Source: Apiosordaria backusii (Eukaryota; Ascomycota; Sordariomycetes; Sordariales; Lasiosphaeriaceae). From it: 64,000 nt of DNA. The position numbers were made by a program, and so were the translations under genes. The first letter of the stretch is position 1, and every line of letters begins with the position of its first letter. The stretch lies in assembly GCA_030549205.1 (NCBI GenBank), contig JAUKTV010000002.1, forward strand, positions 1,054,001 through 1,118,000, read 5' to 3'. This document shows positions 1-10,738 of the stretch, in pieces. The notes beneath the pieces are model-generated. The model saw nothing but the letters and a program-made list of their open reading frames with translations, did no database searches and was not told where the DNA came from.

Positions 1-1556
1 GACAATGGCTTTGAGAACGTGGCGTGCATGGAATCCGAAATCACTTTGATGTAAGGAATACCTACTTCAGGTCTTGATACCCCTACCAACTTCACCTACT
101 GACACAAGACAGTGACGGAAACCGGGGTCAAATCCAGTATCGCGGTCACCCGATTCAAGACCTCTATCGGGACAATGACTATGAAGATGTTCTCTATCTC
201 TTGATGTGGGGTAAACTGCCCACACCAGCTGAGAAGCTGGATGTTCGACGCAAGTTCGCTGCTGCTATGGTGCCTACCAAGGCAGTTGTCGATACCATTG
301 CCGCATTTCCGTAAGTGTCTCTGGGCGCAGTGATAGAATATCGAAGCTAACCAAAGTATCCGCCTGTCCAGACGCAACAGCGATACCTACCCAATGTGCC
401 TGGCCGGTCTGTGTGCCTTCATGGCAGGAGACAAGGTGATCTCCAACAACCGGCACACGCACAAGCCCAGTTTCCACAACAACCTCGACCAGGCTGATGC
501 TGCCATCATCCGCACGATTGCCTACTATGCTACCACCCTCGCTCTTATCTACTGCCACAAGCGCAAGTTGACCTTCACCAACCCAGACCCCAATGGATCC
601 TTGATCGGAAACCTGCTATTGATGATGGGCAAGACCAACAAGGAGACCGGCGTGGGCCCCGACCCTGAGATCGAGTCGTGCCTCGAGAAGCTCTGGATCT
701 GCTACGCGGACCATGAGATGACAAACTCTACCGCCGGCATCCTTCATGCTGGGTCCACCCTCACCGATCCAAGCTCTTGCGCTATCGCTGCGCTGGTGTG
801 TGGGTTCGGGCCCCTTCACGGTGGTGCCATCGACCTTGCCTATGAAGCTCTGGGCAAGATCAAGCATCCCAGCCATGTCCCCGCCTACATCGAGATGGTC
901 AAGTCCAAAAAGGCGCGTCTGTTCGGCTACGGCCACCGGATCTACCGCACTCGTGATCCCCGCCTTTCTTTGATTGAGGACCTCATTGAGAAGAACAGGG
1001 AGAAATGTGACGCCAACCCTCTCCTCAGGGTTGCCTTCGCTATTGACAAGCATGCCAATGAGGACGAGTACTTTGTGAGCAGGAAGCTCAAGGCCAACGC
1101 CGATCTGTTGGGCTGCTTCTTGTATTCTGCATTGTACGTGCTACCCCCTGTTATCGCTCCATTTCCTGTCTTGAGGTTGACACTGACCATGAACATTGAT
1201 TCAGGGGCTTCGAGACTGATATGATCACGGCCATCATCACTCTTTCCCGAATTCCCGGTGGTCTTGCTCACTGGAGGGAGACTTTGGGTATGTCACTCGC
1301 AACTCAGACGCGAGAGCCAATAGCTAATGCCCTAACCGTAGACAAACCCATCAAGATCTGGCGACCCCGTCAAATTTATACCGGTGACAGGACGGATGAT
1401 GCCGACACGCCAAGGAAGCAATCCCTCTCTTCCAACGAGGGTCCTCTGAAGGAGAAGCATGGAGTCCAGGTCCGTGAAATTGGTTCCGGAAGAAATAATA
1501 GTAAGGTTCCCCTGAAAGTCAAGGCTGTTCTATGGGCCAAGAGCTGTTTCTCCTAG
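1..1556 (+). CDS. Citrate synthase family protein (5' end outside window)
   Basis: Condensing enzyme of the citrate/2-methylcitrate/alkylcitrate synthase family (oxaloacetate plus an acyl-CoA). Joined exons: <1..50, 113..310, 372..1133, 1205..1287, 1342..1556, all phase-consistent with GT/AG introns of 54-71 bp. Family landmarks appear in order: DGNRGQIQYRGHPIQDL near the front, HEMTNST, the catalytic-His segment FGPLHGGA, the second catalytic-His segment GYGHRIYRTRDPR, and NADLLGCFLYSALGF, which carries the catalytic Asp. The core ends at WRPRQIYTG; a basic, variable tail of about 55 residues follows, with no SKL-type peroxisomal ending. The fourth intron is 54 bp and stays open when read through. 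The tail and the absence of a visible mitochondrial leader (the start is missing) prevent telling citrate synthase from a methylcitrate or secondary-metabolism alkylcitrate synthase. The family is clear; the substrate is not. Confidence 0.9.
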
Positions 1557-2577
1557 ACTTGTGAAACTCAAAAGCTGGGGATCTGGTGCTAAAGGTGCGA
1601 CAGGAACGGAGTTGCATGTGGGAGCATAATATCTTAGAACTTTAGACTTTGGATGGAAATTTTTGTATTCTCGGTGTCTGTCATCTTGTCATTGTACGTT
1701 TTCATCTACAGCGGAGTTTTCTCGTTAGTGGTTTCGCGTGACCTCATCAATACAATGAATACCAACGTATATGACCTTATTCCTCGATTTGAAGTATGAA
1801 ACGAAGTAAAGGGGTGGGAAAAGCAACAAGGTCGCGTCCAGTGCTTTGTTACCATACCTTAGCCTTGGAAGGTAACCTTGCCGAACATGCACCCCTCCTT
1901 TTCAATCATATCGTCGCGCAGAAATTGGAGTATACCTAGGTACCACACTCATCGGCGAATAGGCAAAAGTACTCATGCATTGATATATTAAAATTGCTAC
2001 ATCTTCACTGGGTCGAGGCGCTTCGAATCACTGCTGACGATACCTACTCTCAGGTCGGGGTGGTTTCCTCATTATACTGTTAGTTACCACCTGCCCATCC
2101 TTTCCACTTCCCTGATGCCAATAGAGATCGGAAAGACTGTTAGCCGGGCAAAATCATACTCCTCTGCTGGACTTGGCACCAAGCAGGTAACCCAAAGGGT
2201 GGTTGAGTTCTTTATCATGCATGGCCGGTATGCTGCACTGCGACCCTGTACTTCTGTCGGTATTTGTGTTGTTGGAAAATTCGGGTCTTGGGATTTCTTG
2301 GTGGTCTCGCAGTGGGAACTCGGAATGAACATGAATAACACGTTGTGTAGCGATGGCCAGTAGGAATTCTCCCAGGGCTACACAGTCCCAAACGTCTTAT
2401 GAGCAGACAAACGCAGCAGGGTTGCAATTTCGAATGGGACAGTCCAGCCGCAGTCCAGACTGCTTCTCATGTAATACTACCAGGTAGGTAAGTGGCCATG
2501 AATAGAATCGCAATAAACTCTGGTCGAATGACAATAGCACGACAATTTCGGGAGGTTGAACGCAGCGAGGGAAGGTC
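1557..2577. other. Intergenic, no gene seen
   Basis: No ORF here has recognisable protein features. It contains the 3' flank of the citrate synthase gene and the promoter of the lectin-like gene, with CCTAGGTAC near 1934 and CAGGTAGGTA at 2481, members of a short motif that recurs between genes in this window. Confidence 0.6.
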
Positions 2578-2583
2578 TATAAA
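2578..2583 (+). promoter_or_regulatory. TATA box of lectin-like gene
   Basis: TATAAA lies 120 bp before the ATG of the secreted lectin-like gene and is followed by a C/T-rich stretch of the kind seen at fungal transcription starts. Assignment is by sequence and position only. Confidence 0.5.
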
Positions 2584-2702
2584 GCTTTCCTGTCTCCCTC
2601 TGTAAAGCCTTCATCTCGCCCTCATCGTCATTAGTACCTTAGCTAAACACACCTACCTGCCTACTACAACCACAAACCCATCTTCACACCAGGTCATCGG
2701 CA

Positions 2703-3965
2703 ATGCAGCACAAAATGCTTCACTACATCATCCTTCTCATTCTTCCCTTTGTTGTCTACTCCCTTCCTTCTGCCAATCTCATTGGTCCTCGCACCCGCCC
2801 TACGCGTTTTCTTATCCACAACCGGGCAGAGGCTAGAGACATCGACTACTGGAATACACCCCGTCCAGACTCATTTCTCTCCAAGAGGTCTGATGTTCAC
2901 TCGGTCGAGTTCTTCACCAACCCCCCGTCTTCGTTCAAGGCTCGCTCCCCGATTCAGTTGTCCTCTCCAGCCTCCCCCCTCTTTGCTCCTAATGAAAACA
3001 AAAGAGCTACGGCTGGACAGTGGGAAAACATGTCTGGCTCTGGGGTGTACCATCCCGCTGTCACATCATGGGGCCCCAATCGCCAGGATGTGTATTACAT
3101 GAATCGCGACCGAAAATGCTATCACAAGTCCTACCGCGGTGGCAGCAACCCCTGGATCGACTGGTACGACTTGGGCGGCAGTCTCGACTCCGCTCCAAGC
3201 TGCTGCAGCAGGAGAAGTGGATACATGCATGTATTCTGCAAGGGGACAGACTACCAGATTTGGCACCGTCCTTATGGTGGTGGCGGCTGGGGATCATGGC
3301 AACCGATGGGGGGGAACTGTAAGCACTATCCTTCTTCGTGCTCTTGGGGAGGCAGGCACGCGGCTGTCTACACCAGCTCCAATGACAACCAGTTATGGGG
3401 GGTTCGATATGACGAGAATAGCGGATGGGGCAGCTGGCAGAACATGGGCGGTTCCCTTGCCGGTGCACCAAAGTCTGTCACGTGGGGTGAAGGCCACACC
3501 GGTGTGGTGGTAAGGGGGACGGATGGACAGGCATGGGTTACCCAGATGATGAATGGAAATACATGGGCCAACTGGGCAAGCCTCGGAGGGTCATTGGATA
3601 GTGAGCCCAGCGCTGTTGCTTGGAACGGTAACATGACTGTGGCTGTTGGGGGAACTGACGGAGCTGTGTGGATGAGAACTTACACGAACAACACCGGCAA
3701 TTGGGGCAGCTGGATGAATATGGGCGGCGATGTTCGGCCAGGCACTCCTCCTGACGTTGTTGCATGGGGCAACCAGATGGAGGTCTACTACACTGGCCGC
3801 GATGGTGCCCTCTACCGCAAGAAGGCCACTAATGGCCAGTGGACGACTTCGTGGGAGAATATGGGTGGCAGTGTTGTTACCAAACCGAGCGGACTGGCCT
3901 GGGATAACGGAAAGGTAGATGTGTACGGCATGGCGTCCGATGGTAGCACTCGTCGATGCTATTGA
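2703..3965 (+). CDS. Secreted seven-repeat PLL-type lectin-like beta-propeller
   Basis: Intronless, 420 residues. A hydrophobic N-terminus (about residues 5-22, ending VVYSLPSA) is a signal peptide. A basic/Ser-Pro-rich pro-region of about 80 residues contains dibasic KR sites at 61-62 and 100-101, suiting Kex2-type processing just before the repeats. From residue 107 on there are seven tandem units of about 45-50 residues, each with W-x-x-(M/L)-GGS...P...V.W...(V/Y).GTDG..W. This is the pattern of the PLL/PHL family (DUF346-like) of fucose- or O-methyl-sugar-binding seven-bladed propellers, best known from Photorhabdus. The first two units have extra Cys pairs (PSCCSRR). Likely role is carbohydrate recognition outside the cell, perhaps defence or wall binding; sugar specificity cannot be read. 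The start is the first ATG after the TATA box. Confidence 0.85.
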   Translation: MQHKMLHYIILLILPFVVYSLPSANLIGPRTRPTRFLIHNRAEARDIDYWNTPRPDSFLSKRSDVHSVEFFTNPPSSFKARSPIQLSSPASPLFAPNENKRATAGQWENMSGSGVYHPAVTSWGPNRQDVYYMNRDRKCYHKSYRGGSNPWIDWYDLGGSLDSAPSCCSRRSGYMHVFCKGTDYQIWHRPYGGGGWGSWQPMGGNCKHYPSSCSWGGRHAAVYTSSNDNQLWGVRYDENSGWGSWQNMGGSLAGAPKSVTWGEGHTGVVVRGTDGQAWVTQMMNGNTWANWASLGGSLDSEPSAVAWNGNMTVAVGGTDGAVWMRTYTNNTGNWGSWMNMGGDVRPGTPPDVVAWGNQMEVYYTGRDGALYRKKATNGQWTTSWENMGGSVVTKPSGLAWDNGKVDVYGMASDGSTRRCY

Positions 3966-4148
3966 GGGTGAATGAATTACGGATCGGATTTTGTTCAAAG
4001 TCAAAAACGAGTCATGGGATCAAATTTATCAGCATTCCTTTACAAAAAACGCAGCCATAGGCAAGTTTTCTGGCTTTTCAATCTCTCTGGTTTCAGAAAA
4101 CCAGCCAATATGAATATGAATTGGACTTCAACACCTTCACTTCTCATT

Positions 4149-4231
4149 GGTCCGCTGGCGTAATGGCAGCGCGTCTGACTACGACTAAAGATTATATTAG
4201 GAGGTTCCAGGTTCGACCCCTGGGCGGATCG
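4149..4231 (+). tRNA. tRNA-Arg (ACG) with 11-nt intron
   Basis: The acceptor stem GGTCCGC pairs with GCGGATC at 4224-4230 (one G-U), discriminator G. The D arm is GCGT-AATGGCA-GCGC. The T arm is CCAGG-TTCGACC-CCTGG. The anticodon arm stem TCTGA pairs with TTAGG (two wobbles) when a canonical intron after position 37 (4185-4195) is removed, leaving loop CTACGAA with anticodon ACG at 4181-4183. A box (TGGCGTAATGG) and B box (GGTTCGACCCC) fit Pol III promoters, and a T5 run at 4238-4242 follows as terminator. Anticodon identity depends on the standard intron position. Confidence 0.8.
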
Positions 4232-4461
4232 ATTGCATTTTTGCAAGTTTATATCAAAAACAACTTAGAACTTTTTGCTTCATGTTCACCATCGATCAAC
4301 ATATCGTCTGTCAATCTGATACATGCGTATCGGTTAATGTCTACGCCATGACGATATTATGAGACTGATAGTCCACAGCATTTCTGCCAATCCCTTCACA
4401 CGATGTTCAGTCCACGCCCGACAAGACCTCGTTCACCCGCTTTGTTCTATACCTATGACCC

Positions 4462-5018
4462 CTGTACCTCCCAAACTTCAATTATATTCCCACCTCATCA
4501 TCTACAGCCTCAGTTTTAGCCATCACCACAACAGCCACCATTCATTACTACCGAGCTGATCTATTCTTCGGACCACCAATAGCAGGTCACAAATGGCTTG
4601 CAGCGCCAATCTTGTCATTTCTGATCCGGCACTCAACTTACGCTCAACCAAACCCTCCTCGTTGACCTCGGAGCCCGGAAAGTTTGGGAAAGCCTTACAC
4701 CAGATTTAGTCAAACATTTCTCTGGACTAGGGTGGAAGTTACACGTTGACAAGGACGTACATGATACCTCGTCAGAAAATGGCGCTGATCCGAGCATCAT
4801 TGACGGCATAATTCTCTCCCATTATCACTTTAATCATATCGGGGACCCAACAATCTTGAGCTAGACTGTACCGATCCGATTTTGATTTGTGCAAGCCACG
4901 ATGAAAGTTTACTCGATATCATTGAGTTCTTTCCGGCGGGGACACTTGATAGGTTCGTTAAACAAGGCTGGAAAGAAAAGGTAGGTAAAATAGAGGTTCC
5001 TGAGAGACTTTGGCAAAG
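4462..5018 (+). pseudogene. Metallo-beta-lactamase-fold hydrolase relic
   Basis: Decayed copy of a fungal lactonase-like metallo-beta-lactamase. One frame (about 4470-4665) gives LFFGPPIAGHKW and SFLIRHSTYAQ. After a frameshift near 4665 the next frame gives LLVDLGARKVWESL and then ILSHYHFNHIGDPT, matching the zinc-binding HxHxDH with the Asp changed to Asn. After a stop at 4861-4863, a further stretch reads CASHDESLLDIIEFFPAG and VKQGWKEK, the usual C-terminal end of this family. The middle of the domain, including the third metal-ligand region, is missing, so the relic combines a frameshift, an internal deletion, a stop and a ligand change. No functional product is expected. Confidence 0.75.
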
Positions 5019-5301
5019 CAGTTAGAATGGTGTGCGAAGCGGGTTGCAAATTCCCCAATGATGTCTGGGGAGACGATTAATGATTGATATAAATAGATCA
5101 TTTCAACTACTAAAATCATTGATGCTTGTGGTATCATAGTTGTGTGCCGAATGGTGTCCTCATACTCCTTGGCCCTTGCCCATTTTCCATGGTTTTTCTT
5201 TGTCTTATCCCATTCCTCCCAAATAGAAGTCCCCAAAAAAACGCCCAGCCATGCAGTCTTCACACCTTTGTCAAGTAACAAACGAAAGAAACCCGTGGGC
5301 A

Positions 5302-7054
5302 CTATAACGCCCTCCCTGGTAATTCATCGTGATCGTCCGGGGTATTTTGGTAAATGTCTTTTTGAACCTCATGCATATCGATATGTGCAATCGCGCCATC
5401 CCCGTCAAAGATCTTGGCGATCTCTTCCAGCGTTGGTCCTTTGGTCTCAACATAAAAGAACCACACAAAAATAAGCTCGAAAACGTTCCAGATGGTGTAG
5501 AAGAGCATGAGGTTCCAATGGTTCGGTAGCCTCTCCCAGGCAATCTTGTTTGTTTGGCTGAAAGTTGACGTTTGTTAGCCATGAGTCTATACGGGGTAAA
5601 ATTGGCGATGTATTTTGATACTTACTTTCCCAGTGCCAAGATAGCCTGCACCGTGATGTTCATAATCATCATTCCTTTTGCTCGGAGGTGGAAAGGCAAA
5701 ACCTCCAGGGCGTACGCCACCAGCAAACCCGAAAACCCAATATCGTAAAAGATGCCAAATACCCAGATGAAAACCAACTGCACATACCCGGCAGTCAGGT
5801 TGGTCGGGTTGCTGTGTTCGTAAACAATTCCGGTGATAGTCCAGCAAAGGAACGAGAAAACCATGCCCACCATGGCCACCAAGAAGAGCGGCCTCCTGCC
5901 CCAGCGGTCGACATTGAGCGCCGCAGTAATGGTGATTATGAGATCGAGAATGGTCTTGCCGGTGGACATGGCCAGCTTCTGGTTCTGATCATGGATGCCG
6001 GCACCTCTATAGATCATGTCGATGTAGTTGCTGAACAGCGCGTTCCCACTGTACTGAGAAATGACGCCGAGAGACACAATGATAGCCAACCGCCGCCTGT
6101 TTCCCTTTGTCCGCAAAAAGTCTTTGTAGCTCGTGGACTGCTCGTTCTCCTTTTGGATGCGGATAGTCTCGCGGATTTCGCGGTATTCGAATTGGACGGT
6201 GGCGTTGTTTATATCTCCTCCGGCGTGCCACTTGGACAGGATGTGCAGGGCTTCTTGGGGTCTGTCCTTGTTGATGAGATAACGCGGTGATTCGGGGATC
6301 CACCAGATACCCGCGAGTTGAATCAGGGACGGTACGATCTGGAGGAAGGTGATGGACCTCCACGACCAGTCGTTCTTGATGTTGGCCGTACCCCAAGCGA
6401 TACATGATACAAGCAGAGCACCAGCATTCCAGAGACAATTATACACGGCAGTGACAGGGCCTCGATGTTGTGGATGGCAGATTTCGGTCAGCAGCAGCGG
6501 CGATGCCATCTGGGAAAGCGAATTCCCAAAGCCGAGCATGAAACGACCGCCCATGTACACTATCGGCATCCACATTAGCATTCTCTGGTCATCTTCACAT
6601 GCTTGATAGATTGGTTCAACGCACTCCCATAACCGTTGGCAAATGCAGTCAAGAGACCGCCGCCAATCATGAACAGACAGCCGGCAACGATGGCCGACCT
6701 CCTCCCATAAGTATCTGCCACGTGTGGTGTGATGAAGAAGGATAAAATCGACCCAATGTTGAACATATTGACCAGGATGGCAAGCTTGCTGTCGAGGATG
6801 GGGTCTCCTTCCGGCCTGTCCCTCAGTTCGGGGAAGAAAAAGTACCTCCACAAGTCTATCTGCTGCGAAGTGTTGACCAACATGCCATCGTATCCTGTTG
6901 TTGCCGAAGCCACCATCAATATTGCTGCCATGCCATAGAGCTTGCGCAGATGAGGCTCTCTGGTCCAGTAGACCCTCTGGAAGCGAGGAGTCTCGTGGAC
7001 TGCAACCTCGAAGGACGAGGCAGAGTCATTTCTGATCCGTTGTCGTTGCGCCAT
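5302..7054 (-). CDS. MFS sugar transporter (hexose/lactose-permease type)
   Basis: Plasma-membrane sugar:proton symporter of the fungal sugar porter family. Exons 7054..6625, 6559..5626, 5557..5302; introns of 65 and 68 bp splice in phase, giving YGMYMGGRFMLGFG and ALGNQTNKIAWERL across the joins. About 540 residues, normal length. Landmarks: N-terminal GYDGMLVN after TM1, DTYGRRSA between TM2 and TM3, PESPRYLI before the central loop, DRWGRRPLF in the second half and ETKGPTLEEI after the last membrane segment. The sequence resembles lactose permease/cellodextrin-transporter-like members, but the substrate cannot be fixed from sequence. It stands alone, with no hydrolase or regulator immediately beside it. 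Confidence 0.9.
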
Positions 7055-9020
7055 GGCGACCTGACCATCGGTAGGTTGCTGGCCTCTTTCACTGCCTTCC
7101 AGGTTGTTGTCTGTTGGATGACGTTGAACGGGTTGTCGTCAGATGGAGCGGCAGAGGTCCCAAAAGAAGAAAAGAAGAACAAGAGGTCACAGACTCCCGT
7201 GCGTGCATATCCGTTGTACAAGTATCCGTTCCAGTAACAGTCCATCGCGCTTCACTTCATCTAATCCTGGTTGACGGGTGACAAGCACGGATGAAGAGGG
7301 GGATCCATCAAGCCCTGGGGGGACAATCCTTCCAAGTCCCAACAGGGGCTAGTCGACAGTCCGCCGTTGCACCATGAGCGGGGTATGGACTCAACTGGGG
7401 AACTTCCATGGGTATCAGCCTTCCCAAGCGGCGACCCAAACGGCGAAGCGGACAGGGTGTACCGAAGGCTGCCACCCTGCATGACAAGCAACACATGGTT
7501 ACTGGCGGTGCTGGACTGGTGTTGGAGTGGTGTTGGAGTACACTACACTCCCAATTTTGGGGGGTAATTTCGTAAAAGTGCTCGGTTCCAGACAATAGTC
7601 CCGTGTCATTGGGAATTGCAATGGCGGCCGTGAGGTGGCCGATACCCGGTTGACTGGCGCGACGGCTGTGGCGCCGGGGTTGTTCACTGCATGACGCTTC
7701 CACACAGACCTCCTCCGTGGTCAAGTCATGTCATTTTGGAGCTTGACGAATGCGAGAACACCTACAGTTGGAGCTCGGATGGCAGAGGAACGAGAGCTGT
7801 GCCTCGGGATGGTGGGGGAGAGAATGCCGACGGGAGGAGAAGGGCCGGACGACCAAATGCAACGCTGGAAGCCGGCCAATGGGGGGAAGCAATCGACAGG
7901 ATGCACGCAATCCACGCGACCCGTCAATAGATGACGGGCATCTGGATTCTGGACAGCTCGGGGGGAAGATTTCGAGGTGGGTGTCAACGTGTGTGTCGGG
8001 GATATTGCTTGCCCCCAGGCGATGAGCAGATGGGCGACGATCCATTCATGGCATCTCGTCACGTTTACGAAACAAGAGAGGAGCGGCGCATGCTGCAGGG
8101 GAAGGAGAAGACCGGATGAAAGGGGAATGGAGCTGGAAAAAACTGTCGGGCGGGCCGTGGAATGAGCAGGGCCAGAATGCGGGGAGGTGGGCCCGGGGGA
8201 GCTGGTGGACCTGGGAAACTCGGATCGGTGGGCCGGGTCAAGAGAGTGCTGGCCAATGACTTTCCCGGGATTTTGCTTGCATGAAATTCCAGGTGGGTCT
8301 GGCCCAAGCACAACCAGAAAGATTGATGACTTCGTTCCAAAAGAGGTTCATCGGATGACACCTCCAAACCCAGGTGGTCAACACCATTCATCAATCACAT
8401 CTGACCCGGCTGAAATACATGGCTTCATAGCGATACATTTCTGCTTAATCCAGTCGTGTCGGTAAGGTTGGTAGTTGCTGAGAACGCACCCACATGCCAT
8501 GCTGGGGGGAGAGGTACTGTAGCAATCATTTAACACGGTCGCCTCGCTCGCTTTGGCGTGCTGGGCCGTACCCAAACATGTATGCGGTTTCACAACCAGC
8601 CAATCGCAACTCTCACGACCATACGACAATGGCCATGAACCGATCTGTGTGCCTACTGCCTAGGTAGAAAATCATTTGGGGTCCAGGTCAACCGTAATTG
8701 AGTAAAGCCTCATTGCTCAATCAGACCATCACACCGAGTACAGATGGTTGTCCAAACATGAAAAGTCGCCTCCTGGCTGCAAGTTCGGGCTTTGTCAAGC
8801 CCATGGCTGCTGACGTGAGGTGAGGCTATTGAATTACGCCGTAAAATTCCCGTCGTATATTCAGAGTCTCGTGGAGACTGAAGAAGAATTAAAATGGTCA
8901 TCATGCCCAAGAATCGGTTCTTCATGCTTCATACCGGCCTCGAGGTATCATCCATCACCAAGAGAGAGCCCACAGCAGTGGAGATCAACTTGAAGACCAA
9001 AATAAGTGGCGATAAGCGTG
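7055..9020. other. Divergent intergenic region, no gene seen
   Basis: This 1.97-kb gap separates the divergent sugar transporter and PAN-like genes. It is GC-rich up to about 8.3 kb, so long frames are open on both strands, but none shows a domain, signal peptide or coherent splice pattern. Probably promoter and 5' leader sequence of the two flanking genes. Confidence 0.5.
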
Positions 9021-9900
9021 ATGGAACACCAAGGTTTTGGCCATGGCCAGCCAGCACCCTACTATCAACTGCAGGAAGGCATTCACGTCCCTGAAAAGCC
9101 CTCGTCCCAGTCTCTGAACAACACTCAGGTCAATTACCAGTCCTCTGGAGTTCCGGTCAACGTTCCGTACCATGAGCAACCAACCCTCGACCAAAATCAA
9201 ACGATTCTCAGCGTCAAGAGAAGCCTGGCCCTGGCTACCGTTGGGGTGATCGTGTTTTTATGCCTCGCCGTCATCGGGTTAAGTGCTGGGCTGGGCATAA
9301 GCCAACGGCATCTCACACAGACTAAATCCGAGCTGCAGTCCCTTGAATCGTCACTTGCTTTTGCTCTTGCTGCACCAACCTCATCGTACGTTTCTCCTCA
9401 ACCGATACGAACTGCCTGAAACAGCCCTGAGATCTGAGTACCTACTTACAATTATCAGCAGTAGGACATCGACAACCACTCTTCCCGCACCACCGCCACC
9501 CTCATCAACTTCTTCGGTTGCTATACCATCCTCTACTGCAAGCTCAACTACCACCTCTGTCTCTCGACCAACAGTCCCTCTGGTACAATGCCCCGATGTT
9601 AATAATACTATCTACACCACCTCGAACAATTTGAAGTTTGTCCGGCTATGCGGTAGAGACTTCTCAGGGGAAGATGAAGCAATAGATATCGGAAACACCA
9701 AGACCAATTCCCTGGACCTCTGCATTGAAGCTTGTGCAAAGCGGCCAGGTTGTGAGGGGGTCGGCTGGGGAGTCATCGTCTCAAATGACAAGGGAAACGT
9801 AAATCCGATGCAGTCATGCTGGATGAAAAAAGACTTGAGGAAAAGTCATGATGCACAACGGGAAGACTGGGGATTTGCAAGGCTTATCGAGGCTTCATAA
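9021..9900 (+). CDS. Single-pass membrane protein with PAN/Apple-like ectodomain
   Basis: Exons 9021..9385 and 9459..9900, about 268 residues. The start is the first ATG (MEHQGFGHGQ). Layout: a hydrophilic N-terminal region of about 65 residues rich in Pro/Gln/Tyr; one membrane helix at about 69-92 (LATVGVIVFLCLAVIGLSAG); a short heptad-like QTKSELQSLESSL; a Ser/Thr/Pro-rich stalk; then a domain with CP...RLCGRDF..., LDLCIEACAKRPGCEGVGWG and MQSCWMKKDL. This Cys spacing is that of fungal PAN_4/Apple-like domains, thought to bind protein or carbohydrate. Topology is likely N-in, C-out. The intron ends in CAGCAG (9456-9461), and either AG keeps the frame, giving one Ser more or less. The biological role is unknown. 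Confidence 0.8.
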
Positions 9901-10021
9901 AGGTTATGTAAGATATTATCAAGGCACTTAATCTACTTATCAGTCCATGCCATTAACCGATTTCGGGACATATTTTCAAGCGATAACCCCAGTTCTGGCT
10001 CCAGTCTCCCCTCCCGGTTCC
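9901..10021. other. Short intergenic gap
   Basis: A/T-rich 3' flank of the PAN-like gene. Nothing else is seen. Confidence 0.4.
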
Positions 10022-10738
10022 CTACGGGCTTAGAGCTGGGGGCGACTTCCCTTCCTTCTCCAACTTCAACCTCACCTCCTGCGCCTCTTTCTTTTCCTCT
10101 TCGGCACAGTCAGGTAGGCACTTGGTGGGATCGCACAACTTGTCAAACCTGTACCGTGCGATACCGTACCACCAATTTCCGCCGCCCTCGTTCTTGTACT
10201 TGCCCGTTCCTTATAGCCATTCGATAGTAAGAGTGTGTTGTCCTATGTTTCCCATTCGCCAGTCATCAGGTTCTTCTTGAGGGTAAAATAAGCGAGAAGG
10301 GTTAGACAACATACCCTTTGGAATCAAGAAGTAGCCCCTCATATATCCATTCAAAAGACACCACTCCGGATCATTGCGTTGCCGACATACTGGCTCTTGC
10401 ACCCCTTCAAGTTTTCACCACCCGTCCCACCCCAGAACTGGCCATCCAGCTTGATCAGGAAGTGCGCACTTTGAGCTTCGATATCGATAGTGCTGATTTA
10501 GCTTGCAGGTGTCATCTGGGGCTTGAGTGGTCCCAGGTGGAAAAACACACTTCTCATCTACTAATTCTATTCCGTTGGGACAGAGACGCTTTGGCTCTTT
10601 GCACTTGGTGCCATCATATTCCTGGCCTGAAAGGAACGCTGTATCAATGGTACCAACAAGATGTGAACCAGGCGGGCAGCAAGAAGCCCACTTTTCGTCG
10701 GCATTCAGTGGGAGAACTTTTCCTTGCGCTGCTTCCAT
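10022..10738 (-). pseudogene. Cysteine-rich secreted-protein relic
   Basis: Reading down the minus strand, coherent protein runs through several frames. The first (10738 to about 10500) gives WASCCPPGSHLVGT, LCPNGIELVDEKC and PPGTTQAPDDTC, the Cys-rich repeat style of fungal secreted proteins. The second (about 10500-10330) gives STIDIEAQSAHFLIKLDGQF and GGTGGENLKGCKSQYVGN. The third gives DPEWCLLNGYMRGYFLIPKG, followed by a possible short intron beginning GTATGT. The next gives KNLMTGEWET, a TAG, and LLLSNGYKE. The last gives KYKNEGGGNWWYGIARYRF and CDPTKCLPDC, ending at TAG (10022-10024). At least three frame changes plus a stop cannot all be introns, so this is a decayed gene. I do not recognise the parent family. 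Confidence 0.6.

Noticed and set aside
7721..8311. 196-codon open frame on the minus strand, with several overlapping frames on the other strand
   Set aside because: GC-rich non-coding sequence keeps many frames open at once; the Pro/Ser-rich translation has no recognisable feature.
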